45,592 bases of DNA, taken from NCBI GenBank assembly GCA_964580075.1, contig CAZOJL010000008.1, positions 1-45,592 of the forward strand. Reading direction: 5' to 3'. The DNA is from VGWG01 sp964580075 (GTDB taxonomy: Bacteria > Verrucomicrobiota > Kiritimatiellia > RFP12 > JAAYNR01). Below are positions 23,575 to 32,470 of this stretch, in pieces (the stretch's first letter is position 1; each line of letters begins with the position of its first letter). Under the pieces are notes generated by a model. The model saw only the letters and a list, made by a program, of their open reading frames with translations, did not search any database and had not been told where the DNA came from. Position numbers and translations under genes: made by a program.

Positions 23575-25404
23575 CTAGTGCTTCAGAATGGCGCTGAATT
23601 TGCAGGAGTCGTAACAGACTCCGCAGTGGATGCACATCGATTGGTCGATGACGTGCGCCTCCTTGGGTTTGCCGGAGATGCAGGTTGCCGGACACTTGCG
23701 CGCGCAAAGCGTGCACCCGGTGCACAATTCAGGGTCTATGGCGTAAGTGATCAGTCTCGCGCACTTGCCCGCAGGGCATTTTCGATCCACCACGTGCGCT
23801 AGGTACTCGGCCTCAAAACAGGCCAGCGTGGCCAGCACTGGATTGGGAGCGGTCATTCCCAGGCCGCAGAGCGACGCCGTTTTGATCGTCTGCGCCAGAT
23901 CGCGAATCGTCTCGATATCATCCAGCGTGGCCTTGCCCGCCGTGATCTTCTCGAGCAGCCCGTACATGTGACGCCCGCCGACACGGCACGGTGTGCATTT
24001 TCCGCACGACTCGTCCATGGTGAACTGGACGAAAAACTTGGCCACGTCCACCATGCAGTCGTCCTCATCCAGAATAATCATGCCGCCGGAACCCATCATC
24101 GACCCGAGCATTTTGAGCGTGTCGTAATCGATCGGCGTGTCCAAATCTTTCTCGGCAATACACCCGCCGGATGGCCCGCCGGTCTGCACCGCCTTGAACT
24201 TCCGCCCGTTGCGAATTCCTTCGCCCAGCCCGAAAATAATGTCGCGCAATGCGATGCCCATGGGCACCTCAATCAACCCGACCTTGTTGATCTTGCCCGT
24301 GATGCAGAAGACTTTGGTTCCGGGTGATCCGGGCGTGCCAATCTGCTTGAACCAGTCGGCGCCCTTTCGGATGATGGCCGGTATATTCGCAAAGGTCTCG
24401 ACGTTGTTGACGACCGTCGGCTTGCCCCAAAGCCCGGCGACGGCCGGAAACGGCGGCTTGAACGTCGGCGTGCCGCGGCTGCCGGCGATCGAGCGGATCA
24501 GCGCGGTTTCCTCGCCACACACAAAGGCGCCGGCGCCGTATTTGATCGAGAGGTCAAACGCAAACCCGCTGCCGAGGATATTCTCCCCGATCAGGCCGTG
24601 CGCGCGCGCCTGATCCATCGCGATCTTGAGCCGTTTGATCGCCAGCGGGTATTCGGCTCGCACATAGATGATCCCGTTCTCGGCCCCGATCGCGTAGCCC
24701 GCGATGACCATGGCTTCGAGCACGGCATGCGGGTCGCCCTCGAGCACAGCCCGATCCATGAACGCCCCGGGGTCGCCCTCATCCGCATTGCAGATGAGGT
24801 ACTTTTCGTCTGACGCCTGCCCCGCCGCAATACGCCATTTTCGCCCCGTGGGAAACCCGCCGCCCCCGCGGCCACGGAGGCCGGATGCCGTAATGACATC
24901 CACCACCGCTTCCGGCTTCATCCCGGCCAGGACGGTCGCCAGCGCCTGATACCCGTCGCGCGCAATGTAGTCCTCAATCCGCTCAGGATTGATCCGTCCG
25001 CTGTTGCGCAATACGATCCGGGCCTGCAGGCGGTTTTCCGCGTTCTGCTCGTCCTCGGGGAAATACCAGGTCTTCTTGATTTCGCGGCCATGGCCATCCA
25101 GAAGCGCAGCGGCCTGCTCCGGCGTAACGTCGCCGTATATCGTGCTGGCGCCGGTTGCCCTATCGACGATCTCAACGGTCGGTTCGCTGTGACAGAGCCC
25201 GACACACCCCACGCCGAGGACGTCGACATCCGTGAGGCCTCGTGCGCTCACTTCCCGTTTGAGTGCGTCAAGCACGGGCGTGGCCCCCGCCGCAATGCCG
25301 CAGGTCCCCATGGAGACCAGCACCTGCCGCGTGACCGCCTTCCGGGCATGCTGCCGCAATTCTGTCGCCAAACGCGCCACGTGTTCAGGGGTCGTAATCA
25401 ACAT
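23575..25404 (-). CDS. NuoF/HydB-like diaphorase subunit of formate dehydrogenase
   Basis: A 609-residue flavoprotein that would exchange electrons between NAD(H) and the Fe-S chain. It has an N-terminal thioredoxin-like [2Fe-2S] domain (SMGTCGIAAG ... GCVGLCHSEPTVEI) and then the FMN/NADH core (GLRGRGGGGFPTGRKW, CNADEGDPGAFMDR, GAGAFVCGEETALI). A SCGKCTPCRVG cluster motif follows. The C-terminus carries two [4Fe-4S] ferredoxin motifs (CTGCTLCARKC, CIHCGVCYDSC). The layout is that of HydB, and it is clearly paralogous to the product of 26727-28595. Start at 25404 follows AGGAG. Confidence 0.92.
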   Translation of the reverse strand: MLITTPEHVARLATELRQHARKAVTRQVLVSMGTCGIAAGATPVLDALKREVSARGLTDVDVLGVGCVGLCHSEPTVEIVDRATGASTIYGDVTPEQAAALLDGHGREIKKTWYFPEDEQNAENRLQARIVLRNSGRINPERIEDYIARDGYQALATVLAGMKPEAVVDVITASGLRGRGGGGFPTGRKWRIAAGQASDEKYLICNADEGDPGAFMDRAVLEGDPHAVLEAMVIAGYAIGAENGIIYVRAEYPLAIKRLKIAMDQARAHGLIGENILGSGFAFDLSIKYGAGAFVCGEETALIRSIAGSRGTPTFKPPFPAVAGLWGKPTVVNNVETFANIPAIIRKGADWFKQIGTPGSPGTKVFCITGKINKVGLIEVPMGIALRDIIFGLGEGIRNGRKFKAVQTGGPSGGCIAEKDLDTPIDYDTLKMLGSMMGSGGMIILDEDDCMVDVAKFFVQFTMDESCGKCTPCRVGGRHMYGLLEKITAGKATLDDIETIRDLAQTIKTASLCGLGMTAPNPVLATLACFEAEYLAHVVDRKCPAGKCARLITYAIDPELCTGCTLCARKCPATCISGKPKEAHVIDQSMCIHCGVCYDSCKFSAILKH

Positions 25405-25417
25405 CGGAACGGCGCTC

Positions 25418-25945
25418 CTATTCGCAATCCTTGATAATCGTGGCAACCCGCTTCGGGGTCACATTACCGTACACACGCTCATTGACCATCACGACCGGGG
25501 CCAAACTGCAGGCCCCGACGCACCGGATCGTCGACAACGTAAACTTCATGTCTTCGCTGGTGGCGCCTTCCTCCAATCCCAGCGCGCGCTTGAACGTCTC
25601 CAGAATCTTGTCGGCGCCCCGCACGAAACAGGCCGTCCCCGTGCAGACGTTGATTTTGTGCCGGCCCACCGGCTGATCGGTGAAGAACGAATAGAAGCTG
25701 ATGACACCCGAGACGTCGGCTTGCTGCAAACGCAGCCGCTTGCCGACCAGCTCCTGAACCTCCAGCGGCAGGTAGCCGAAGATCGCCTGCGCCTGATGCA
25801 GGCAGTCGATCAGAAAGCCCTTCTGCCGCTCCATGTCCCCGCCCAGGTGCAGGCGGTCGATGTAGTCTTCCAACGCCCGCCGCTTCTCCGGGTACGCCTC
25901 CAGGAGATTGGCGCGGCCCTCGCAACAGCATCCGCTACACGCCAT
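25418..25945 (-). CDS. NuoE-like [2Fe-2S] subunit of formate dehydrogenase
   Basis: A 175-residue thioredoxin-like ferredoxin, partner of the NuoF-like subunit. Cluster ligands are in NVCTGTACFVRGADKIL and RCVGACSLAPVVMV, and AIFGYLPLEVQELV is the family helix. The N-terminus carries an unusual Cys-dense start, MACSGCCCEGRANLLE, not seen in the hydrogenase paralogue at 26176. Its role is unknown and could include an extra cluster or a redox switch. The ATG at 25945 follows GAGGGAT. It is the first gene of the operon, divergent from hydABC. Confidence 0.9.
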   Translation of the reverse strand: MACSGCCCEGRANLLEAYPEKRRALEDYIDRLHLGGDMERQKGFLIDCLHQAQAIFGYLPLEVQELVGKRLRLQQADVSGVISFYSFFTDQPVGRHKINVCTGTACFVRGADKILETFKRALGLEEGATSEDMKFTLSTIRCVGACSLAPVVMVNERVYGNVTPKRVATIIKDCE

Positions 25946-26175
25946 GTTATCCCTCGCTTTGGTCAGAACCTCCACTAGTGGTCGCTGCACGATAGCAACC
26001 TGAATTGCTGTTTGTCTACTCTAAAAGAAGCCATTGGCTATTACCAAAGAAACGGATCATCATTTAGTATGGTCATTTGTGCAGTTTTTTTGGATAATGG
26101 TGCTTTCTTTTCTTTTCGATTCATTCCGCCTTCGGCCGCTGGCCGGAGGGTCCGATTTCAGAGAGGGCGGGCATC
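25946..26175. promoter_or_regulatory. Divergent control region between formate dehydrogenase and hydrogenase operons
   Basis: A 230-base, AT-rich gap. On the plus strand TGGTCA (26070-26075), a 17-base spacer and GATAAT (26093-26098) form a good promoter about 78 bases before the hydC-like start. On the minus strand a weaker pair (TTGGTA, 18 bases, TAGAGT) lies near 26006-26035. A T-rich run follows the plus -10. No convincing operator palindrome was found. Confidence 0.4.
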
Positions 26176-26673
26176 GTGAGTAGCGCAAAAAAGGAAGCGG
26201 CGGCGTCTCAGGCGTTGACGCCCGAATTGAAGACGTTCATCGCCGAATGGAAAAGCAAGCCGGGCAATCTGATCATGGTTTTGCACCAGATCCAGGAGCG
26301 CTTCGGTTACATCCCCCGCAAGGCAGCCTTCGAGGTCGCCGACCTGCTTGATGTGCCACTGGCGCGTATTTACGGCGTGATCACGTTTTACAATTTCTTC
26401 AAACTGAACCGGCCGGGCCGGAACCGCATCCAGATCTGCATGGGCACAGCCTGCTACCTGAGCGGCGGCGAGGATATCATCCTCGAAATCGAGGAGATGC
26501 TGGGTGTGGGATTGAACACGGTCACGCCGGACGGTGAATTCTCGATCGAGGCGGTTCGCTGCCTCGGCTGTTGCGGCCTCGCGCCGGTGCTGATGATCAA
26601 CGGTGTCGTGTACGGCAAGGTCAAGATGGAGGAGCTGCCCGGCATCCTCGCCCGGTACAAGAAGGCTTCTTAG
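26176..26673 (+). CDS. hydC: HydC/NuoE-like subunit of bifurcating [FeFe]-hydrogenase
   Basis: A 165-residue [2Fe-2S] thioredoxin-fold subunit. Ligand motifs are ICMGTACYLSGGEDI and RCLGCCGLAPVLMI, with the family helix HQIQERFGYIPRKA and ARIYGVITFYNFF. It begins with GTG after a GAGAGGG site. It heads the hydCBA operon; 53 bases separate it from the next gene. It would pass electrons between HydB and the hydrogenase subunit. Confidence 0.92.
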   Translation: MSSAKKEAAASQALTPELKTFIAEWKSKPGNLIMVLHQIQERFGYIPRKAAFEVADLLDVPLARIYGVITFYNFFKLNRPGRNRIQICMGTACYLSGGEDIILEIEEMLGVGLNTVTPDGEFSIEAVRCLGCCGLAPVLMINGVVYGKVKMEELPGILARYKKAS

Positions 26674-26726
26674 CGGCAGATGGCGTGGCGGCCGTATGCG
26701 CGGTCCGCCGGGAGGAGACGAATAGG

Positions 26727-28595
26727 ATGCAGAAACTGACGATGGACGCCCTGCGGGAGTGGCGCGTCCTCCAACAGCAGGAGCGCGCGGCGGTCGACCC
26801 TTCAACCGCCGCGATTCAGATCGTCGTCGGCATGGGGACGTGCGGCATCGCCGCCGGCTCCAAGGAGACCCTCGCGGCAATCCGTGAGGCGGTCGCGACG
26901 GGTGGTTTCGCTCACGTGTCGGTGCGGCAGGCCGGATGCATGGGGCTGTGCCACTCGGAACCGACTGTCGAAGTCTCGGTTCCGGGAACCCCGACCGTGA
27001 TTTACGGCAACGTCACTGCCGCCAACGCCCGTAAGATCGTCTCCGAACACGTCGTCAACGGCCGCATCGTCACCCCCTGGGTCTACGCCACCAGCCCGGG
27101 AAGACCCCGCGTGGGCATGGAGGGCTTCAACACCTACCCGGGGCAGCTTCGCGTCGTCCTGCGCAATTGCGGCGTGATCGATCCCGAGCAAATTGACGAC
27201 TACATCGCCCGCGACGGCTACGCCGCCTTGGAGAAGGCGCTTGTGAGGATGACCCCCGATCAGGTGATCACCGAAATCAGCAGGGCGGGGCTGCGCGGTC
27301 GCGGCGGCGCGGGTTTTCCGACCGGCAAGAAGTGGAGCTTTGCCAAAATCCAGCAGACAGACCAGAAGTACATGGTCTGCAACGCCGACGAAGGCGATCC
27401 CGGCGCCTATATGGATCGCTCGACGCTGGAAGGCGACCCCCACTCGATCCTGGAGGCCATGGCCATCGGCGGCTACGCGATCGGCGCCTCCAAAGGCTTC
27501 ATTTACATCCGCGCCGAATACCCGCTCGCCATCGCCACGCTCGAAACCGCCATCGCGCAAGCCCGCGCCTACGGCCTGCTCGGAGACGCCATCCTCGGCT
27601 CGGCGTTCAACTTTGACATCGAGATCCGCCTGGGCGCCGGCGCGTTCGTCTGCGGCGAAGAGACCGCCCTGCTCGCCTCCATCGAAGGCAAACGCGGCAT
27701 GCCTTCGCCGCGGCCGCCGTTCCCCACCGTCAAAGGCCTCTGGGGCAAGCCGACCGTCATCAACAATGTCGAGACCCTGGCCAACGTGCCGGTCATCCTG
27801 CTCAAGGGCGGTGACTGGTTTGCCAAGATCGGGACCCCCACCTCCAAGGGCACCAAGGTGTTCGCGCTGACGGGCAAGGTGCAAAAATCGGGCCTCATCG
27901 AAGTGCCGATGGGGACAACCCTGCGCCAAATCATCTTCGAGATCGGCGGAGGCATCCGCGAAGGCCACACCTTCAAGGCGGCCCAGACCGGCGGCCCTTC
28001 CGGAGGCGTGATCCCCGAGCAGTTCCTCGATCTGCCGCTCGATTACGAGAGCCTCGCCAAGATCGGCTCGATCATGGGCTCGGGCGGTCTGATCGTCATG
28101 GACCAGACCGACTGTATCGTGGATGTGGCCAAATTCTATCTCGACTTCACGGTCGACGAGTCGTGCGGCAAGTGCGCGCCGTGCCGGATCGGCGGCCGCG
28201 CGCTCTGCAACCTGCTCACCTCGATCACCTGCGGCAACGGAACGCTCGCCGACATCGACCGGATGCGGGAGATCGCGGACGCGATGCGGAACGCCTCGCT
28301 CTGCGGGCTGGGCCAGACCGCGTCCAATCCAGTCGTGTCCAGCCTGCGCTATTTCCCCGACGAGTACAAGGCGCACATCGTGGACAAGAAGTGTCCGTCC
28401 AAGAAATGCAAGAGTCTGCTCTCGTACGGGATCGACCCGATCAAATGCGTCGGGTGCACCGCCTGCGCCCGCGTCTGTCCCGTCCACGCCATCAGCGGTG
28501 AGCGCAAGCAGGCGCATGTGATCGACGCGGCCGCCTGCATCAAATGCGGCCAGTGCTTCACGGTCTGCAAATTCCGCGCGGTTTCCCGCGATTAA
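26727..28595 (+). CDS. hydB: HydB/NuoF-like subunit of bifurcating [FeFe]-hydrogenase
   Basis: A 622-residue flavoprotein in which bifurcation between NAD(H) and ferredoxin is thought to occur in HydABC enzymes. It contains an N-terminal [2Fe-2S] domain (GMGTCGIAAG ... GCMGLCHSEPTVEV), the FMN/NADH core GLRGRGGAGFPTGKKW, CNADEGDPGAYMDR and GAGAFVCGEETALL, cluster motif SCGKCAPCRIG, and two C-terminal [4Fe-4S] motifs (CVGCTACARVC, CIKCGQCFTVC). The ATG at 26727 follows GGAGGAGACGAATAGG. It is a close paralogue of the product of the divergent gene at 23575-25404. Confidence 0.94.
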   Translation: MQKLTMDALREWRVLQQQERAAVDPSTAAIQIVVGMGTCGIAAGSKETLAAIREAVATGGFAHVSVRQAGCMGLCHSEPTVEVSVPGTPTVIYGNVTAANARKIVSEHVVNGRIVTPWVYATSPGRPRVGMEGFNTYPGQLRVVLRNCGVIDPEQIDDYIARDGYAALEKALVRMTPDQVITEISRAGLRGRGGAGFPTGKKWSFAKIQQTDQKYMVCNADEGDPGAYMDRSTLEGDPHSILEAMAIGGYAIGASKGFIYIRAEYPLAIATLETAIAQARAYGLLGDAILGSAFNFDIEIRLGAGAFVCGEETALLASIEGKRGMPSPRPPFPTVKGLWGKPTVINNVETLANVPVILLKGGDWFAKIGTPTSKGTKVFALTGKVQKSGLIEVPMGTTLRQIIFEIGGGIREGHTFKAAQTGGPSGGVIPEQFLDLPLDYESLAKIGSIMGSGGLIVMDQTDCIVDVAKFYLDFTVDESCGKCAPCRIGGRALCNLLTSITCGNGTLADIDRMREIADAMRNASLCGLGQTASNPVVSSLRYFPDEYKAHIVDKKCPSKKCKSLLSYGIDPIKCVGCTACARVCPVHAISGERKQAHVIDAAACIKCGQCFTVCKFRAVSRD

Positions 28596-28620
28596 GCCCC
28601 TCGCCCGTCTGGAGACGATT

Positions 28621-30375
28621 ATGAACAACACCGTTACTCTCGAAATCAACGGAATCCCCGTTGCCGTCCCGGCCGGCACCTCTATCCTGAAAGCCGCCCG
28701 GTCCGCCAACGTCAGAATCCCCACGCTCTGCTACCATCCCGACCTGAAGGCGTGGGCCGCCTGTGGCATCTGCGTAGTGCGCAACGCCCATTCACCCAAG
28801 CTCCTCCGCGCCTGCTGCACCGAGGTCGCCCCGGGGATGAAGATCACCACACACGACCCCGACATCGTCGCGATCCGCCGCACCGTGCTGGAGCTGATCC
28901 TCAGCACCCATCCCAACGACTGCCTGCAATGCCCGCGCAGCGGGCGCTGCGAGCTGCAGAAGATCGCATCGGATTTCGGCATCCGCGAGAATCCGTATGG
29001 GTCTCACGTCGAGCGCCTGCCGCAAGACACCTCGACGCCGTCGCTCGTCCTGAACCCCGAAAAGTGCATCAAATGCGGCCGCTGCGCCCTCGTCTGCCAG
29101 GAGATGCAGGGCGTATGGGCGATCGAATTCCTCGGGCGCGGCGAAAAGACCCGCATCGCGCCCGCCGCCGACTGCACCCTCGCCGAGTCCCCCTGCATCA
29201 AGTGCGGGCAGTGCTCGGCCCACTGCCCCGTCGGCGCCATCTACGAAAAAGACGAGACGGCCAAAGCCTGGAACGCGCTCAAGAACCCCGACCTCCACTG
29301 CGTCGTGCAAATCGCCCCGGCGGTCCGCGTCGCCATCGGCGAAGCCTTCGATCTCCCCCCAGGATCCCTGATGACCGGCCAAACCTACACGGCCCTGCGC
29401 CGCCTCGGTTTCAAGGCGGTGTTCGACACCAACTTCGCCGCCGACGTGACCATCATGGAGGAGGCCGCGGAATTCGTGCAGCGCTTCGCCCATGGCAAGG
29501 GCTCCCTCCCGCTGATCACCTCCTGCTGTCCCGCGTGGACCGACTACATGGAGAAGTACGCCCCCGATTTCATCGAGAACTTCTCGACCTGCAAGTCGCC
29601 GCAACAGATGCTCTCCGCACTGGCCAAGACCTACTACGCCGAAAAGACAGGCCTCGATCCGAAAAAGATCTTTATGGTTTCGATCATGCCCTGCACGGCC
29701 AAAAAACACGAGATCAGCCGCTCGGAGAATATGCGCTCCACCGGTCAGCAAGACACCGATGTCGTCCTCACCACCCGTGAACTCGGCTACATGCTCAAGG
29801 CCTCGGGCATCGACTTCGTCTCCCTGCCGCAGTCCGAGCCCGACACCATTCTCGGCGACTACAGCGGCGCCGGCACGATCTTCGGCGTCACCGGCGGCGT
29901 GATGGAAGCCGCCCTGCGCACCGCCTACCACCTCGTCACCACCGAAGATCTGGTCGATGTGCAATTCGAGGCCGTCCGCGGCATGGTCGGCGTGAAAGAG
30001 GCCGTGATCGACATCCAGGGGAGGTCTGTACGCATCGCCGTCGCACACCAGATGGGCAATGTCGAACAGGTCTTGGAGGCGATCCGCGAAGACCGTCAGG
30101 CGGACCGCAAACCCCGCTATGACTTCATCGAGGTCATGGCCTGCCGCGGCGGCTGCATCTCCGGCGGCGGCCAACCGCTGGGGGCGACGGACGTCATCCG
30201 TCTCGCCCGCACCCGGGGGCTCTACGCCGACGACACACAGGCGGCACACCGCTGCTCGCACCACAACCCTTACGTGCAGGAGCTCTACCGCGCCTATCTC
30301 GGAAAGCCCCTGAGCAAAAAGGCCCACCAGTTCCTGCACAACCCCTACAAGCGACGCAAGGTCTACGCGAAATAA
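28621..30375 (+). CDS. hydA: [FeFe]-hydrogenase catalytic subunit HydA
   Basis: A 584-residue cytoplasmic hydrogenase. N-terminal NuoG-like part: a [2Fe-2S] domain (CYHPDLKAWAACGIC), a His-Cys cluster (CLQCPRSGRC) and two [4Fe-4S] motifs (CIKCGRCALVC, CIKCGQCSAHC). H-cluster signatures follow: L1 TSCCPAW, L2 MPCTAKKHE, L3 MACRGGCISGGGQP. The C-terminal small-subunit-like tail is present. The domain order and the HydB/HydC neighbours mark the trimeric NAD-ferredoxin bifurcating group. Maturases HydE, HydF and HydG are not in this window. Confidence 0.96.
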   Translation: MNNTVTLEINGIPVAVPAGTSILKAARSANVRIPTLCYHPDLKAWAACGICVVRNAHSPKLLRACCTEVAPGMKITTHDPDIVAIRRTVLELILSTHPNDCLQCPRSGRCELQKIASDFGIRENPYGSHVERLPQDTSTPSLVLNPEKCIKCGRCALVCQEMQGVWAIEFLGRGEKTRIAPAADCTLAESPCIKCGQCSAHCPVGAIYEKDETAKAWNALKNPDLHCVVQIAPAVRVAIGEAFDLPPGSLMTGQTYTALRRLGFKAVFDTNFAADVTIMEEAAEFVQRFAHGKGSLPLITSCCPAWTDYMEKYAPDFIENFSTCKSPQQMLSALAKTYYAEKTGLDPKKIFMVSIMPCTAKKHEISRSENMRSTGQQDTDVVLTTRELGYMLKASGIDFVSLPQSEPDTILGDYSGAGTIFGVTGGVMEAALRTAYHLVTTEDLVDVQFEAVRGMVGVKEAVIDIQGRSVRIAVAHQMGNVEQVLEAIREDRQADRKPRYDFIEVMACRGGCISGGGQPLGATDVIRLARTRGLYADDTQAAHRCSHHNPYVQELYRAYLGKPLSKKAHQFLHNPYKRRKVYAK

Positions 30376-30393
30376 GCGTGGCTCGCTTAGAAT

Positions 30394-30437
30394 GAACACC
30401 CCGGGCCGGTTTGTCCGTCCAGAGGTGTTCTTTCTTT
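30394..30437 (+). terminator. Possible terminator after hydA
   Basis: GAACACC (30394-30400) pairs with GGTGTTC (30424-30430) and is followed by TTTCTTT, 19 bases after the hydA stop. The stem is short and the loop 23 bases, so it is a moderate candidate. Confidence 0.45.
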
Positions 30438-30600
30438 GAACCTAAATCCGGCAGTTCAGTTTTACCATTCGCTCTAAGTGACCGGTGATCAGTCATCAGT
30501 GATCAGTGGGTTTCGCGCCAAATGGTGATGCCCCTGATTATGCATATGGTGTTGGCATCCAACGGACACCTGATCACAGATCACTGATCCTTTTAGGTTG
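30438..30600. repeat. Intergenic imperfect palindrome with TGATCAG-type arms
   Basis: The left arm (about 30484-30510) is a run of degenerate TGATCAG/TCAG units; the right arm (30567-30592) carries the complementary units. Outer AACCTAAA (30439-30446) pairs with TTTAGGTT near 30592-30599. The central part of about 55 bases is unpaired or weakly paired. No terminal sequence shared with the MITE-like copies is visible. Confidence 0.6.
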
Positions 30601-31037
30601 AAGTAATCGGCCCGTTTCTTTCTGGGAGCGCGCCGCAGTGCTGGCACTTTCTAAGGGTCGGCATCGGCATCGACGTGGCAGATCGCGCAGACCCAGACCC
30701 CGATTTTCCTGCTTCTTCTTTCACACCCAGAAACTGACCGACGCCTGCAATCCAATCCTGTTTATTGTTTACGCGACCGGAAAAAACGTGCTAAGTTGCT
30801 CGCGGTCAATGAGCGGGTTGCACGGACGTCGAAAGAACAGTGTAAGGATCAGAAGAAACCGCTCAATAACTTGTTGGCAAGGAACCATGATGAAAGGCTG
30901 GAACAAAAAAGAAATCGCATGCGCCTACGGCAAAGGTGATGTGACGGTCACGGCGCACCCCTGGCACACAACAACCCACTGACCGGTACGGCGCGCCGCC
31001 GCCCGTTAGTGGAAGCGGCAAGAGAAAGAAGACGGTT
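30601..31037. other. Non-coding or decayed stretch before the restriction-modification island
   Basis: Base composition falls toward the AT-richer island. The only candidate is a 31-codon reading frame from ATGATG at 30887 to the stop at 30980-30982, preceded by AAGGA. It starts MMKGWNKKEIACAYGKGDV and resembles nothing I know; it may be a leader peptide or chance. Longer open frames here are low-complexity and not credible. Confidence 0.4.
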
Positions 31038-31472
31038 GTGCCTGACAGCCTTACAAAACAAAAGCGCGCGGATGTGATGGCTGCCATCCACTCTACCGGC
31101 AACCGAACTACTGAATTGCGCCTTGTCTCCATACTCAGGACACATGGCATAACCGGCTGGCGGCGGCGTCAACCACTCCCCGGCAAACCCGATTTTGTCT
31201 TCCGTCGCGAACGCCTCGCGGTTTTTGTGGACGGCTGTTTCTGGCACGGTTGCCGCTGGCACTGTCGAATGCCGAAGTCCAGGTGCAGTTACTGGGAGTC
31301 CAAGATCAGACGCAACAAGGCCAGAGACAAGGCAGTCCGGGGAATGCTTCAGGAGGCAGGATGGAAAGTCCACCGGATATGGGAACACTCATTGGATGAG
31401 CCCATCTTGATCGTCGCAAAACTGAAGTTGGCTTTACAAACCCGTGCGAATCACGCTAGAAGGGAACCATGA
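31038..31472 (+). CDS. vsr: Very short patch repair endonuclease Vsr
   Basis: Nicks DNA 5' of the T in T:G mismatches produced by deamination of 5-methylcytosine, opening repair. The 144-residue protein shows KQKRADVMAAIHSTGNRTTE (family N-terminus), WRRRQPLPGKPDFVF with the catalytic Asp, and the zinc-coordinating/catalytic FVDGCFWHGCRWHC. The start is GTG. Its stop overlaps the endonuclease gene by 4 bases (ATGA). A C5 methyltransferase follows in the island, matching the usual Vsr partnership. Confidence 0.93.
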   Translation: MPDSLTKQKRADVMAAIHSTGNRTTELRLVSILRTHGITGWRRRQPLPGKPDFVFRRERLAVFVDGCFWHGCRWHCRMPKSRCSYWESKIRRNKARDKAVRGMLQEAGWKVHRIWEHSLDEPILIVAKLKLALQTRANHARREP

Positions 31473-32470
31473 ACACGAACGAGTTTGAGCGACTACTTGA
31501 TGAATTATGTGCCCGTCTAACCCATGAATGCGTGGGCAGACGGCGTTTTACCGCCTCAAAATCCTTTGAGGATCGTGTCCGCGAGGTCATCCGAACCTTG
31601 CTGACCCAATCTAAGATAACCGTCGACTTCGATCCGCATCCTTACGGTTTTCCCGACATCGTCCTTGGCAAATTCGGCGTTGAGGTCAAATTCACCGCAA
31701 ACGATACGTGGCGATCAATTGCGAATAGCGTGTTCGAGAGCTTCAGAAACAAGGATGTAAAGCACATCTACGTAGTATTCGGGAAAATGGGTGGCAACCC
31801 CCAAGTGCGCTGGGGGCGCTACGAAGAATGCGTGATGCACGTCAGAACTTCTCACGTTCCTCGGTTCGAAGTCGACATCGATGCCAAGGAATCCTTGTTC
31901 CAGAAGTTTGGGATTACTTACAACGATTTCTCCGCTCTCTCTGAAGAACAGAGGATGAATTACGTGCGTCGCTATGCCAGGGCCCGCTTGAAATCAGGCG
32001 AGCGTCTCTGGTGGCTCGAAAATAAGCCGGACGAAGGTCACTCCTTGCCGTTGCAGGTGAAACTCTTCTCGCGCCTTAGCAGCGCGGAGAAACTGAAGAT
32101 GAGGGCGGAAGCCTCACTTCTCTGCCCGCAGATCGTCGGGTCGGGGCGAAACAGAACCAAGTACATCGATCCGATCATGTTCCTGCTCACGTACCACGGC
32201 ATTCTGGCGACGAGGGACGCATTTTCGGCAGGTAGCGCTGTTGGCCCGGAACGGGGCGGAATATACGTCCAACGGGCACTGCAGCGAATTCAGCGCCAGA
32301 TGATTCAAGCCACACAGTACATGGAGGCATCTCTGTTCAAGGAGTACTGGGGCAGAAATGTCCCCGCGAAGCGGCGAATACACGAGTGGCTGAAAATGGC
32401 GGATGTATACGCCAAAGTCGCGAATCCGCCGTGGAAACCGTCCGACGCGCTATTCCTGTCCGCTCCGTAA
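31469..32470 (+). CDS. Type II restriction endonuclease (PD-(D/E)XK)
   Basis: Not matched to a named enzyme. The 333-residue protein has an early catalytic pattern GFPDIVLGKFGVEVKF, giving PD...EVK around residues 59-75, the PD-(D/E)XK nuclease core. The rest is without a recognisable domain. Context decides the role: it is coupled to vsr upstream and converges with a C5 methyltransferase gene, overlapping it by 21 bases. The cognate site is unknown. Codons are AT-richer than the chromosome around, consistent with transfer. Confidence 0.8.
   Translation: MNTNEFERLLDELCARLTHECVGRRRFTASKSFEDRVREVIRTLLTQSKITVDFDPHPYGFPDIVLGKFGVEVKFTANDTWRSIANSVFESFRNKDVKHIYVVFGKMGGNPQVRWGRYEECVMHVRTSHVPRFEVDIDAKESLFQKFGITYNDFSALSEEQRMNYVRRYARARLKSGERLWWLENKPDEGHSLPLQVKLFSRLSSAEKLKMRAEASLLCPQIVGSGRNRTKYIDPIMFLLTYHGILATRDAFSAGSAVGPERGGIYVQRALQRIQRQMIQATQYMEASLFKEYWGRNVPAKRRIHEWLKMADVYAKVANPPWKPSDALFLSAP

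Noticed and set aside
26802..28724. Long minus-strand open frame opposite hydB
   Set aside because: Shadow of hydB; no recognisable protein features.
30638..30982. 114-codon plus-strand open frame before vsr
   Set aside because: Basic low-complexity start, crosses the composition change, and resembles no protein; only the last 31 codons have a ribosome site.
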